From assembly GCA_038207625.1 (NCBI GenBank), contig JBBQZO010000011.1, positions 80,115 to 144,114 of the forward strand: DNA of 64,000 nt. Reading direction: 5' to 3'. The notes under the pieces were generated by a model. That model was given only the letters and a program-made list of their open reading frames with translations. It was not told the origin of the DNA and did not search any database. Both the position numbers and the translations under genes were made by a program. Positions 53,935 through 62,792 of this stretch are shown one piece after another. Every line of letters starts with the position of its first letter. Within the stretch, counting starts at the first letter, position 1. The DNA is from JBBQZO01 sp038207625. GTDB taxonomy: Bacteria; Pseudomonadota; Gammaproteobacteria; Burkholderiales; Burkholderiaceae_D.

Positions 53935-54633
53935 ATGGACCAGTCACTGGAAAACAACACGGTCGTCGTGATCGGCGGCAGCGACGGCATCGGGCGCGCG
54001 GTGGCATTGGCGGCGCGTGCGCAAGGCGCGCGGGTGTTCGCGCTGAGCCGCTCGGGACGCGCGCCGGACGGCGTCGCCGGACTGGCCGCCGATGTCGCGG
54101 ACGGCGCGGCCATCGCGGCCGCGTTTGCGCACATCGGCAGCATCGACCATCTGGTGCATACGGCCGGCGCGCGCTCCGGCAACACGGCGCTGGCGCAATT
54201 GGAGACGCAGGCCTTGACGGGCGCGTTCGACGTCAAACTGTTCGGTGCAATCCGGGCGATCCGGCTGGCCTTGCCCCATCTGGCGCCGCACGCGTCGATC
54301 ACGCTGACGTCGGGCCAGGTGTCACGCAAATTCGGCGTCGGCACGCTGGTCAAGGGTGCGTTGAATGCGGCGGTGGACGCCGCCGGCAAGCACCTGGCCA
54401 AGGAGCTGGCGCCGCGCCGCGTCAACGTGGTCAGCCCCGGCGTGGTCGACACCGCCCTGTGGGGCGAGCCGGACTCGCCCACGCGCGCGGCCACCATCGT
54501 GCGCGTCGCCGCAGCGCTGCCGGTGCGCCGGGTCGGACGGCCTGAGGAGCTGGCGCAGGCTTACCTGTTTGCGATGACCAACGGCTTCGTCAGCGGCGCG
54601 GTGATCGATGTCGATGGCGGAGGCTTGCTGTGA
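53935..54633 (+). CDS. Atypical short-chain dehydrogenase (SDR)
   Basis: 232 residues. NAD(P) motif GGSDGIGRAVAL near the N-terminus and VNVVSPGVVDTALW near the end. The active site has SGQVSRKFGVGTLVKGALN: the Ser and Lys are present but the Tyr four residues before the Lys is Gly, so normal SDR catalysis is doubtful. GGGAG upstream of ATG 53935. Confidence 0.9.
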   Translation: MDQSLENNTVVVIGGSDGIGRAVALAARAQGARVFALSRSGRAPDGVAGLAADVADGAAIAAAFAHIGSIDHLVHTAGARSGNTALAQLETQALTGAFDVKLFGAIRAIRLALPHLAPHASITLTSGQVSRKFGVGTLVKGALNAAVDAAGKHLAKELAPRRVNVVSPGVVDTALWGEPDSPTRAATIVRVAAALPVRRVGRPEELAQAYLFAMTNGFVSGAVIDVDGGGLL

Positions 54634-54686
54634 TGCCCGTGCGCGCCGAGCGCAATCGTTACCACTTCACTGATCGGAACCTGCTC

Positions 54687-55196
54687 ATGATGAAAGCAAC
54701 GGTAAGACGGCACGCTTTGGGTGCGCTGTGTGCGTTTGCGCTAACCAGTACCCTGGTCGCCGCGCGCGCGGACGGTGGTTCTGCGCTGGCTGGCAGCTGG
54801 ACACTGGTGGCGGCCGATCTGCTGCACCCGGACGGCACCCGCACGTCCGACTACGGCGCCGCGCCGAAAGGTCTGCTGCTAATCGACGCTCAGGGACGCT
54901 ACTCGCTACAGATCTTCAAATCGGAACGGCCGCGCTTTGCATCGGGCGACAAAAAGAGCGGCGCGCCGGCCGAATTCGAGGCCGCCGTAATGGGGTCGAG
55001 CACGCATTTCGGCACGCTTGATGTCGACGCGTCGGCGCATGTCCTGACGTTTCGCATCGACGGCGCGTCGTTCCCGAATTGGGAAAATACCCAGCAACGG
55101 CGCAGCTATCAACTGGACGGCGAGCAGCTTAGCTACCGCGTGCCGGCCAGGCCGGATGGCACGGTGCCAGTGTCGCTCTGGCGTCGCCTCAGATAA
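54687..55196 (+). CDS. Exported lipocalin-like protein
   Basis: 169 residues with signal peptide (TSTLVAARA). LAGSWTLVAADLLHPDGTRTSDYG and the closing beta strands (LSYRVPARPDG) match lipocalin-like domain proteins. Ligand unknown. Follows the SDR gene; ATG at 54687 or 54690, with GGAAC upstream. Confidence 0.82.
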   Translation: MMKATVRRHALGALCAFALTSTLVAARADGGSALAGSWTLVAADLLHPDGTRTSDYGAAPKGLLLIDAQGRYSLQIFKSERPRFASGDKKSGAPAEFEAAVMGSSTHFGTLDVDASAHVLTFRIDGASFPNWENTQQRRSYQLDGEQLSYRVPARPDGTVPVSLWRRLR

Positions 55197-55223
55197 CGGC
55201 GCGCGGATCCGTCCCGCGCCGCT

Positions 55224-56591
55224 TCACGCGCCGGTGAACGTCACCGTGACGGACAGTCCCGCGCCATCGATGCCGGCGCCGAGCGCGATGCTGGCCCGGT
55301 TGCGCTGGGCGGCGCGCTGGGCGATTGCCAGCCCGAGTCCGCTGCCGGGCTGGTCCTGGCCGGGCAGGCGAAAAAACCGTTCGAACACCTGTGCGCGCGC
55401 GCCCAGCGGAATGCCGGGCCCCTGGTCGGCCACCACCAGCTGCACGCCGGCGTCGCCTACCGCGATGCACACCGCCACGCGGCGTTGGGCGGGCGAATAT
55501 TTGATGGCGTTGCCCAGCACGTTGTCGATCAGCGCAGCCATGCTTTCGCGGTGCAGCGGCAACACGCAGGCAGGCGGCGCCTGCAGTTCGATCTCGATGC
55601 CGCGCTGCCAGGCGAGGTGTTCGGTGGCGGCCAGGCGCTGCCCGACCAGTTCGACCAGGTCGGTCGGATGCGGCGCGTCGTGCTCGCAATCGGCGCCCGA
55701 GCGCGCCAGCGCCAGCAGCTGGTGCACCGTGTGGGTGGCGCGCGCCACGCCCTGGCGCAGGCCTTCGCCCGCTTCGCGCGCACGCGCCGCGTCGTGCGCG
55801 CCGATCAGCGAATCGGCGTTGATCTGAACCACCGCCAGCGGCGTTTTCAGCTCGTGCGCGGCGTCCTGTAAAAACTCCTGTTCGCGCTCCAAGCGTTCGG
55901 TCAGCCTTTGCATCAGGCGATTGACCGACTGCACCAGCGGCGACAATTCGCGGTAAGGCGACGGGGCCAGCGCGCTCAGATCGGATGCGGCGCGCCCTTC
56001 GATTTCGCGCACGATCGCGTCCAGCGGGCGCAGTCCGCGCCGGATCACCAGCCAGGCCGGCAGTGCCACAAACGGCAGGCTGCACAGCAAGGGCAGCAAG
56101 TAGTAGCCGACGCTGGCAAAGTCGGCGATCAGCCAGGTGCCGGTCACTTCCTGGGTGATGCGCACCGTCACGTCGGAGGCCCGGTCGTGTTCGACCCAGG
56201 CCACCCAGTTGCCGACCGGCGCGCCCGTTCCCGGCTGCGGCGACGGCAAGCTGGTCGACAGCTCGGGCATCGACGCGTACACGATATCGGCGCCCTTCCA
56301 CACCTGCACGCGCAGGCGGTCCGGGTACAGGCCGCGCTCCTTGAACAGGTCGTCGCGCACTTTTTCCATGCCGCGCGCGACCTGGCGCATCTGCTCGGGG
56401 CGGTCGGCCACGGCCTGCATGAACAGCAGCACATTGCGCGTCAGTCCCTTGGTCTCCTGCATCGCCAGCGCCTTGGCGGTGGTGCGCGTCTCCAGCATGT
56501 CGATCAGCAGCACGGCCAGCCAGATCGCCAGCATCAGCGCCAGCAGGCCGAAGAACAGGCGGCGAAACAGCGACGGCTGGCCGGCGCTCAT
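55224..56591 (-). CDS. Sensor histidine kinase
   Basis: 455 residues, QseC/PmrB-like. Two membrane helices (about 11-30 and 165-185) flank a periplasmic sensor region; HAMP-like helix, then H-box DAAHELKTPLAVV, N-box DNVLGNAIKYSP, G boxes DQGPGIP and GSGLGLAIAQ. Pairs with the response regulator it overlaps (ATGA). Confidence 0.94.
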   Translation of the reverse strand: MSAGQPSLFRRLFFGLLALMLAIWLAVLLIDMLETRTTAKALAMQETKGLTRNVLLFMQAVADRPEQMRQVARGMEKVRDDLFKERGLYPDRLRVQVWKGADIVYASMPELSTSLPSPQPGTGAPVGNWVAWVEHDRASDVTVRITQEVTGTWLIADFASVGYYLLPLLCSLPFVALPAWLVIRRGLRPLDAIVREIEGRAASDLSALAPSPYRELSPLVQSVNRLMQRLTERLEREQEFLQDAAHELKTPLAVVQINADSLIGAHDAARAREAGEGLRQGVARATHTVHQLLALARSGADCEHDAPHPTDLVELVGQRLAATEHLAWQRGIEIELQAPPACVLPLHRESMAALIDNVLGNAIKYSPAQRRVAVCIAVGDAGVQLVVADQGPGIPLGARAQVFERFFRLPGQDQPGSGLGLAIAQRAAQRNRASIALGAGIDGAGLSVTVTFTGA

Positions 56592-57244
56592 TTTTCCACC
56601 GCGTAGCCAACCCCGCGCACGGTGCGGATATAGCCTTCGCCGATCTTGCGGCGCAGGTGCGAGATATGCACGTCCAGCGCCTGCCCTTCGCCGCTGACCT
56701 GGGCGCGCGTTTCCAGTTCGCGCCGCAGCAGCACCCGGCCCGGACTGCGCATCAACGCGTGCAGCAGCGCGAACTCGGTCTTCGACAGCAGCACCGGCAC
56801 GCCGGCGCGCGCCACCGTGATGCGTTTGTCGTCGAGCACCAGATCCTTGACCGTCCACACCGATTCGCCCGCCTCGTTCCAGCCGGTGGCGCGCCGCACC
56901 ACCGCGCGCAGGCGCGCCAGCAGCTCGGAGGTGACGAAGGGTTTTACCAGGTAGTCGTCGGCGCCCAGGTCCAGGCCGCTGAGGCGGTCTTCCAGACTGT
57001 CGCGCGCGGTGATCACCAGGATCGGCACGGTGATGCCTTGCGCGCGGAACTGGCGCAGCAGCTGCATGCCGTTGCCGTCGGGCAGACCGAGATCGAGCAG
57101 CAGCGCGTCGAAGCTTTCTTCAGCCACCCAGCGGCGCGCGTCGCCCGCCTGGCGCACCCAGATTACCTCCTGGCCGGCGTCGGCCAGCGCCGACTGCAGC
57201 GCGCGGCCCAGTTCCAGGTCATCTTCGATCAGACATATTTTCAT
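56588..57244 (-). CDS. OmpR/PhoB-family response regulator
   Basis: 218 residues. Receiver with Asp51 in LLLDLGLPDG, Lys in YLVKPF, and a winged-helix DNA-binding domain ending HISHLRRKIGEGYIRTVRGVGYA. First gene of the two-component operon; divergent from the TonB-dependent receptor gene. Confidence 0.95.
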   Translation of the reverse strand: MKICLIEDDLELGRALQSALADAGQEVIWVRQAGDARRWVAEESFDALLLDLGLPDGNGMQLLRQFRAQGITVPILVITARDSLEDRLSGLDLGADDYLVKPFVTSELLARLRAVVRRATGWNEAGESVWTVKDLVLDDKRITVARAGVPVLLSKTEFALLHALMRSPGRVLLRRELETRAQVSGEGQALDVHISHLRRKIGEGYIRTVRGVGYAVEK

Positions 57245-57393
57245 GGTGCGCAGGGTTTCGCCAAAAAATTAAGGAATCGTTAAGGTTGAAGCTAGCCAGT
57301 CTTAAGGTACACGCCTCAGTATCGTCGTGGCCCCAAGGACGCTGCCCGTAGAGGACGCGCCGGCCGCAGCGAAAAACCATACTAACAGTGAAA

Positions 57394-57511
57394 GGTGACT
57401 CTGAAAATCGCCTGCCGCACCCAGCCCGCAACCGGCTTGCCGCCCCCTCCCCCGACCTGCGGGCCGGCCGCGCCACGGGGGACGGGGCGGCCGGCGATTT
57501 TCAGAGTCACC
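57394..57511. repeat. 118-bp element with perfect 19-bp terminal inverted repeats
   Basis: Arms 57394-57412 and 57493-57511 are exact reverse complements (right arm GGCGATTTTCAGAGTCACC). The inside is very GC-rich. The right arm ends 23 bp before the receptor ATG, so the element is in its leader. No target-site duplication is evident. Confidence 0.88.
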
Positions 57512-57534
57512 GTTGACCAATTCGAGGAGACACA

Positions 57535-60225
57535 ATGAGATTGCAAGCTACCCCTATCGCTTCGGCAGTGGCGCTGCTGTTGAGCGGCACCAGCATGGCC
57601 GCGCTGGCCCAACAGGCCGATTCCAGGACGCAGGATGCGGTGGTGGTGGTGACCGGCATCCGCGGCTCGCTGCAGCAATCGCTCAACCAAAAAAAGAACA
57701 GCGAAGCGCTGGTTGAGGTGATCACCGCCGAGGACATCGGCAAGATGCCCGACAAGAACGTGGCCGACTCGCTGGCGCGCGTGCCCGGCGTGACCACCAC
57801 CAGCGCCGGCTCGGCCGAAGGCTCGTTCGGCGAGAACGAGCATGTGCAGATGCGCAGCATGTCTTCGCAGATGACGTTGACGACCTTGAACGGTCACAGC
57901 GTGTCGACCGGCGACTGGTACGGCCCCAACATCTCCAACGGCGGACGCAGCGTGTCGTACACGATGCTGCCATCGGATCTGGTGGGACGGGTGGTGGTGC
58001 ATAAATCGCAGCAGGCCGACCTGATCGAGGGCGGCGCTGCCGGCACGGTCGACATCGAGACGCGCAAGCCGCTCGGCTTCAAGGATCGCTTCGGTGTTTC
58101 GGCCTCGGTCGAAGGGGCGTATTCGAGCGCGGCCAAGTCGACCGACCCGGCCTTCACGGCGCTGCTGAACTGGAAGAGCGAGGACAACAGCTTCGGCGTA
58201 CTGGCGCAGATTTTCTCGCAGACGCGCAAGCTGCAACGGGGCGGCTCGGAAGGCGTCTGGTGGGACACCACCGGGGCCGATTATCCGGACCCCGCGCTGG
58301 CCGGCAAAAACGTCAGCCTGATGAGCGGCGCGGTGCTGTTCGAGCAGCTGCGCAAACGCCAGGGCGGCTATCTGGAAGCGCAATGGAAGGCGTCCAGCGA
58401 TCTGATGTTCGACGTGTCGGCCTTCAAGTCGACGGTCGACGAGAAGAACTTCAACACCAACTACATGGCGTACACCTACAACGCCATCAAGGGCAAGAAC
58501 ACGCTCAACCCCGACAGTGGCAAGTACAACGGCGATGCCAGCGGCGTGGCCGTCGCGCCGACCACAGCCACCATCAGCGGCAACACCATCACGTCGGCGT
58601 TCTACGGTCCGAACGCGTTCGGCGCCAATACGGCCGGCGCGTTCTCGGTCGTCGAGGACGTGGCCGCGCGCCCCGATGCGCAGACCGACTCGCAGTTCAT
58701 CAACCTCGACGCCAAGTGGAACGTCAACCAGGACCTGACGCTGAGCGCCAAACTGGGCGCCACCAAGGGCAGCGGCCAGACCACCGACGTCGGCTTTGAA
58801 GTGAGCAGCGGCTGGAACCAGGGCGCAGGTTATTCGCTGACGCCGGACGGCATCTTTGTGCTGAACGTCCCCGGCGGCGACAAGTTCGTGCGCGCCGGCA
58901 GCGTGATCGGCGGCTGGGGCGGCAAGGTCGCCTCGACCGACAAGGAAAACTACGGCCAGCTCGATGGCACGCTGAAGCTGGCCTCAAGCATGGTGCCATC
59001 GCTGCAGTTCGGCGCGCGCCTGGCGCAGCATCAGCGCGACCTGACCAAGCTGTCGATGACGCTGAAAGCAGGCGCCGACAACGAGTCGCAAATTCCCGAC
59101 AGCGCGATCGGCAATTACAGCAGCAACTGGTACGGCAATCTGCCGGTCAATCCGACGCCGGGCTTCTCGCCGTTCAAGGTCAGCAATGAGTTCGTCGCCG
59201 CGTGGGTGGCCAAGTATGCGAGCTTTGACCAGCACGCGAGCCAGCAGGAATTCAACATCAAGGAGGACACCAGCGCAGCCTACCTGATGGCCAACCTGAC
59301 GCCCACCGAAGCGTTGAGCGGCAACGCCGGCCTGCGCGTGGTGCACACCAAAGAGGACATCGCCGCCTTCCTGCCGGGCGGCGTGCCGACCTACCAGAAT
59401 AGCTTCACCGACCTGCTGCCCAGCCTGAACCTGCGGCTGGACCTGGCGCCACAATTGGTGGGACGCTTCGCCGTCAACCGCGGGCTGTCGCGGCCAGACT
59501 TTGGCCAACTGGCCGGCAATGAGCTCGACGACACCCAGCACAGCGGCGTGGGTAGCAATCCGTATCTGACGCCTATCCGCAGCAACAACATCGACGCGAC
59601 GCTGGAATGGTATTTCGCGCCCAAGTCGATGCTGTCGGTCGGGCTGTTCGCCAGCCAGCTCAAAGGAGTGATCTCCTACAGCCACCAGCAACTGGCGTAT
59701 GCCGACAATTCGCACGGCGGCAAGGTGCTGAACTACGACGTGTCGTCGCCGCTGAACGTGGACGGCAACATCAAGGGCGCCACGCTCAGTTACGAGCAGG
59801 GCTTCGCATCCGGCTTCGGCGTCTCGGCCAACTACGCCTACGCCGACGGCAAGCAAACGACCTTGCTGGCCGAGGGCACCTGCAACGGCGCGGCCACGCA
59901 GGACTGCAGCCTGTACGGCACCTCGAAAACTGCCTACAACCTGGGCGCCTACTTCGAGGCGGACAGCTTCAGCACGCGACTGGCGTACAACTATCGCAGC
60001 GATTACAAGTTGGGCAACCGGGGCGGCAGCGACTACTACCAGAACGGCAACGGCTCGCTCAATTTCTCGGTGAACTATACCTACAACGCGCACCTGCAAT
60101 TCACGTTGGAGGCGCAGAACCTGAACGATCCGCTGCTGACGCTGTACAAGACGGACCAAACCCAGATCGCCGGCGTCTACAAAAACGGCAAGACGATCTA
60201 CGCGGGCGCGCGCCTGAAGTTCTAA
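57535..60225 (+). CDS. TonB-dependent outer-membrane receptor
   Basis: 896 residues. Signal peptide ends AALAQQ. Plug domain: DAVVVVTGIRGSLQQSL, ALVEVITAEDIGKMPDKNV, ADSLARVPGVTT; a large beta-barrel follows to the terminal aromatic residue (GARLKF). The subgroup (TonB receptor of Xanthomonas/Caulobacter type) usually imports carbohydrates or other nutrients. Ribosome-binding site GAGGAG. The downstream acyltransferases suggest an amino-sugar substrate, by inference. Confidence 0.94.
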   Translation: MRLQATPIASAVALLLSGTSMAALAQQADSRTQDAVVVVTGIRGSLQQSLNQKKNSEALVEVITAEDIGKMPDKNVADSLARVPGVTTTSAGSAEGSFGENEHVQMRSMSSQMTLTTLNGHSVSTGDWYGPNISNGGRSVSYTMLPSDLVGRVVVHKSQQADLIEGGAAGTVDIETRKPLGFKDRFGVSASVEGAYSSAAKSTDPAFTALLNWKSEDNSFGVLAQIFSQTRKLQRGGSEGVWWDTTGADYPDPALAGKNVSLMSGAVLFEQLRKRQGGYLEAQWKASSDLMFDVSAFKSTVDEKNFNTNYMAYTYNAIKGKNTLNPDSGKYNGDASGVAVAPTTATISGNTITSAFYGPNAFGANTAGAFSVVEDVAARPDAQTDSQFINLDAKWNVNQDLTLSAKLGATKGSGQTTDVGFEVSSGWNQGAGYSLTPDGIFVLNVPGGDKFVRAGSVIGGWGGKVASTDKENYGQLDGTLKLASSMVPSLQFGARLAQHQRDLTKLSMTLKAGADNESQIPDSAIGNYSSNWYGNLPVNPTPGFSPFKVSNEFVAAWVAKYASFDQHASQQEFNIKEDTSAAYLMANLTPTEALSGNAGLRVVHTKEDIAAFLPGGVPTYQNSFTDLLPSLNLRLDLAPQLVGRFAVNRGLSRPDFGQLAGNELDDTQHSGVGSNPYLTPIRSNNIDATLEWYFAPKSMLSVGLFASQLKGVISYSHQQLAYADNSHGGKVLNYDVSSPLNVDGNIKGATLSYEQGFASGFGVSANYAYADGKQTTLLAEGTCNGAATQDCSLYGTSKTAYNLGAYFEADSFSTRLAYNYRSDYKLGNRGGSDYYQNGNGSLNFSVNYTYNAHLQFTLEAQNLNDPLLTLYKTDQTQIAGVYKNGKTIYAGARLKF

Positions 60226-60251
60226 ACCTGCCGCCTGCGACGCAAGGCAAA

Positions 60252-60346
60252 CCGCAAAACCGGGGACAGACCCCTGTTTTGCGGCAAGAACAGCGAACGA
60301 CGCCCCAACGCACGCCGTTTTTCCTGGAAACAGGGGTCTGTCCCCG
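60252..60346. repeat. REP-like palindromic element
   Basis: 60252-60284 folds on itself (CCGCAAAAC with GTTTTGCGG and GGGG with CCCC around ACAGA), and the segment 60261-60279 is repeated as an exact 19-bp reverse complement at 60328-60346. GGGGACAGACCCC cores like this are typical dispersed palindromes. It sits between the receptor and acyltransferase genes and may terminate or stabilise the transcript. Confidence 0.9.
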
Positions 60347-60398
60347 ATTTACCGCTGCCTTTTCACGCGTCCGTTTCACGAACTTTTTTACCCGACCA

Positions 60399-61643
60399 AT
60401 GAGCATTCCTATCAATCCGCAGACTCCTCCACCGGCCAGCGAACGGCTCGCCTGCCTCGACGCCTATCGCGGCTTCGTGATCGCCGTGATGATCTGGGTG
60501 AACTACATCGGCGAAATGCCCGCCATTCCCGCCTGGCTCAAACACGCCAGCGCCAGCGCCGACACCGTCACCTTTCCCGATCTGGTGTTCCCCGGATTTC
60601 TGTTCATGGTCGGCGTGTCGATCGCGCTCGCGCTGGGCAAGCAGCGCCAGCACAGCGTGGCGCTGCCGGCGCTGCTCGCTCGCATCGGCTGGCGCGCGGG
60701 CGGCCTGATCGTCGCAGGGGTGATGCTGGTCAACGCCGAACGTTACGACAGCGCCGCCGCCCTGCTCTCGCCCGCGCTGTACTACGCGCTGTTCTATGTC
60801 GCGGCGATGCTGTTGTGGCAGCACGGCGCGCATCAGCGCGAACGCCTGGTGCTGGGCGCGGCGCTGATGATGCTGTTAGCCGCGCTGTTTCGCGGCACTA
60901 CCGACGACGTGATACACAGCAGTGCGCTGGCCCATTCGTGGTGGGGCATTCTGGGCATGATCGGCTGGACTTACTGCGCCGTCAGCTTGATCTATCTGGC
61001 CTGCGGCGGTAACAGCACCGCCTTGATGGGCATATTCGGTTTGCTGCTGGCGGCATACATGGGCGAGCGCGCCGGTACGCTAGCCGCGCTGCCCGACTGG
61101 ATCAATCAGCTGTTCCACGTGGGCGAACTGTTCGGATCGACCGCCGCGAACGTATTGGCCGGAACGCTGGTGGGCAACCTGTTCTTGCGTGACGATGCGG
61201 CGAGCGACAGCGCGGCGGCACGGATCGCGCTGCACTGGCGCCGGCTGCGCTTCATGGCGCTGTTTGCGCTGGGCGCTCTGGCAGCCGGCGCGCTGCTGCG
61301 CCCTTACCACGGCATCAACAAGATCCATGCGACCGAGGCGTACACGCTGGTGTGCGTGGGCATCAATCTGCTCGCCTTCATGCTGTTCTATCTGGCGATT
61401 GAGGTGCTGCACTGGCGGCGCTGGAGCACCTTGCTGGCCGCCGTGGGCGGCAACGCGCTGTTCGCCTACATCGTACCGGACGTGTGGACCCAGCTGACGG
61501 CGCTGCTGCGCGTGCCGGCGCTGGCCGGCCCGCACCTGGGCCACGCCGGCCTCGAGGGCCTTGCCATCGCCGCCGCACTGACGCTGTTCATGCTGGCGCT
61601 GACGCTGCTGGCAAACCGGCTCGGCCTGCGTCTGAAATTCTAG
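60399..61643 (+). CDS. NagX/HGSNAT-like membrane acyltransferase, paralogue 1
   Basis: 414 residues, about ten to eleven membrane helices. LACLDAYRGFVIAVMIWVN and FPDLVFPGFLFMVGVS match the DUF5009/COG4299 family. Relatives transacetylate glucosamine across the membrane or accompany GlcNAc use. Weak ribosome-binding site. Shares family with the next gene but differs in the helix-1/2 loop, where the HANWHGFT block is replaced. Confidence 0.85.
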   Translation: MSIPINPQTPPPASERLACLDAYRGFVIAVMIWVNYIGEMPAIPAWLKHASASADTVTFPDLVFPGFLFMVGVSIALALGKQRQHSVALPALLARIGWRAGGLIVAGVMLVNAERYDSAAALLSPALYYALFYVAAMLLWQHGAHQRERLVLGAALMMLLAALFRGTTDDVIHSSALAHSWWGILGMIGWTYCAVSLIYLACGGNSTALMGIFGLLLAAYMGERAGTLAALPDWINQLFHVGELFGSTAANVLAGTLVGNLFLRDDAASDSAAARIALHWRRLRFMALFALGALAAGALLRPYHGINKIHATEAYTLVCVGINLLAFMLFYLAIEVLHWRRWSTLLAAVGGNALFAYIVPDVWTQLTALLRVPALAGPHLGHAGLEGLAIAAALTLFMLALTLLANRLGLRLKF

Positions 61644-61676
61644 CCGGGCGCCCGGCATCAACCCATTGGAACGACT

Positions 61677-62792
61677 ATGACTAGTTTGCCCCCGCGTTAC
61701 CTGGCACTCGACGTGCTGCGCGGCCTGACGCTGGCCTTCATGATCATCGTGAATACGCCCGGCAGCGAGGCCACCACCTACGCGCCGCTGCTGCACGCGA
61801 ACTGGCACGGCTTCACGCCGACCGACCTGGTGTTTGCCACCTTCCTGTTCGTCGTCGGTAATGCGCTCAGCTTCACCGAGGGTCGCTACGCGGCGCTGGG
61901 CGACGCCACCGCGCTGCGCAAGATCGGCAAGCGCACGGCGACGATTTTTCTGCTCGGTTACCTGCTGTACTGGTTTCCGTTTGCCTACCTGGACGCGGAC
62001 GGCTGGCTGATGCTCAAACCAATTGGCGCCACCCGCATCCCCGGTGTATTGCAACGCATCGCGCTGGGTTACGGCTGCACGGCGCTGATCGTGCATTTCT
62101 GGAAGGCGCGCGGCGCGCTGATCGTCGGTGTCGCCGCGCTGCTGGCTTACTGGGCCATCCTGTACGCGGGCGGCGACTACACGCTGGCGGGCAACGCCGT
62201 GCTCAAGCTGGACCGCCTGCTGCTGGGCGAGCCCCATCTGTACCACGGCGAAGGCATCGCGTTCGACCCGGAAGGTTTGCTCAGCACGCTGCCGGCCATC
62301 GCCAACGTCGTCGCCGGTTACCTGGCAGGGCGATGGTTGCAGCAGCGCGGCCAGGGCGTCGACAGCATTGAACGCCTGATGCTCGCCGGACTGGCCTGCA
62401 TCGCCATCGCGCTGTGCTGGAACACGGTTTTCCCGATCAATAAAAAGCTGTGGACCAGCTCCTACGCGCTGCTTACCATCGGGCTCGACCTGTTGCTGCT
62501 GCCGCTGCTGGTGTATGTCATCGAGGTACGCGCGCAGCGCCGCTGGACCTATTTCTTCGAAGTCTTCGGTCGCAACACACTGTTCATCTACCTGCTCTCC
62601 GAAGTCGGCGTGGTGCTCTTGATGCTCACCCACGTCGGCACGCAAACGGTGTACGAATGGCTGTATGCGACGCTGTTCGCGCCGCTCGCCTCGGGCTACA
62701 ACGCGTCGCTGCTGTTTGCCGTCGCCACGATGCTGAGCTGCTGGGGCGTGGCCTATCTGCTCGATCGAAAGCGGATCTACATCAAGGTGTGA
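61677..62792 (+). CDS. NagX/HGSNAT-like membrane acyltransferase, paralogue 2
   Basis: 371 residues, about ten membrane helices. YLALDVLRGLTLAFMIIVN, ANWHGFTPTDLVFATFLF and IPGVLQRIALGYG are the classical COG4299 motifs; NagX proteins of GlcNAc-using bacteria have this form. Starts 33 bp after paralogue 1; ends overlapping tail-to-tail with the peptidase-like gene. Confidence 0.9.
   Translation: MTSLPPRYLALDVLRGLTLAFMIIVNTPGSEATTYAPLLHANWHGFTPTDLVFATFLFVVGNALSFTEGRYAALGDATALRKIGKRTATIFLLGYLLYWFPFAYLDADGWLMLKPIGATRIPGVLQRIALGYGCTALIVHFWKARGALIVGVAALLAYWAILYAGGDYTLAGNAVLKLDRLLLGEPHLYHGEGIAFDPEGLLSTLPAIANVVAGYLAGRWLQQRGQGVDSIERLMLAGLACIAIALCWNTVFPINKKLWTSSYALLTIGLDLLLLPLLVYVIEVRAQRRWTYFFEVFGRNTLFIYLLSEVGVVLLMLTHVGTQTVYEWLYATLFAPLASGYNASLLFAVATMLSCWGVAYLLDRKRIYIKV

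Noticed and set aside
57394..57511. Insertion sequence
   Set aside because: Only 118 bp with no transposase and no visible target duplication; described as an inverted-repeat element instead.
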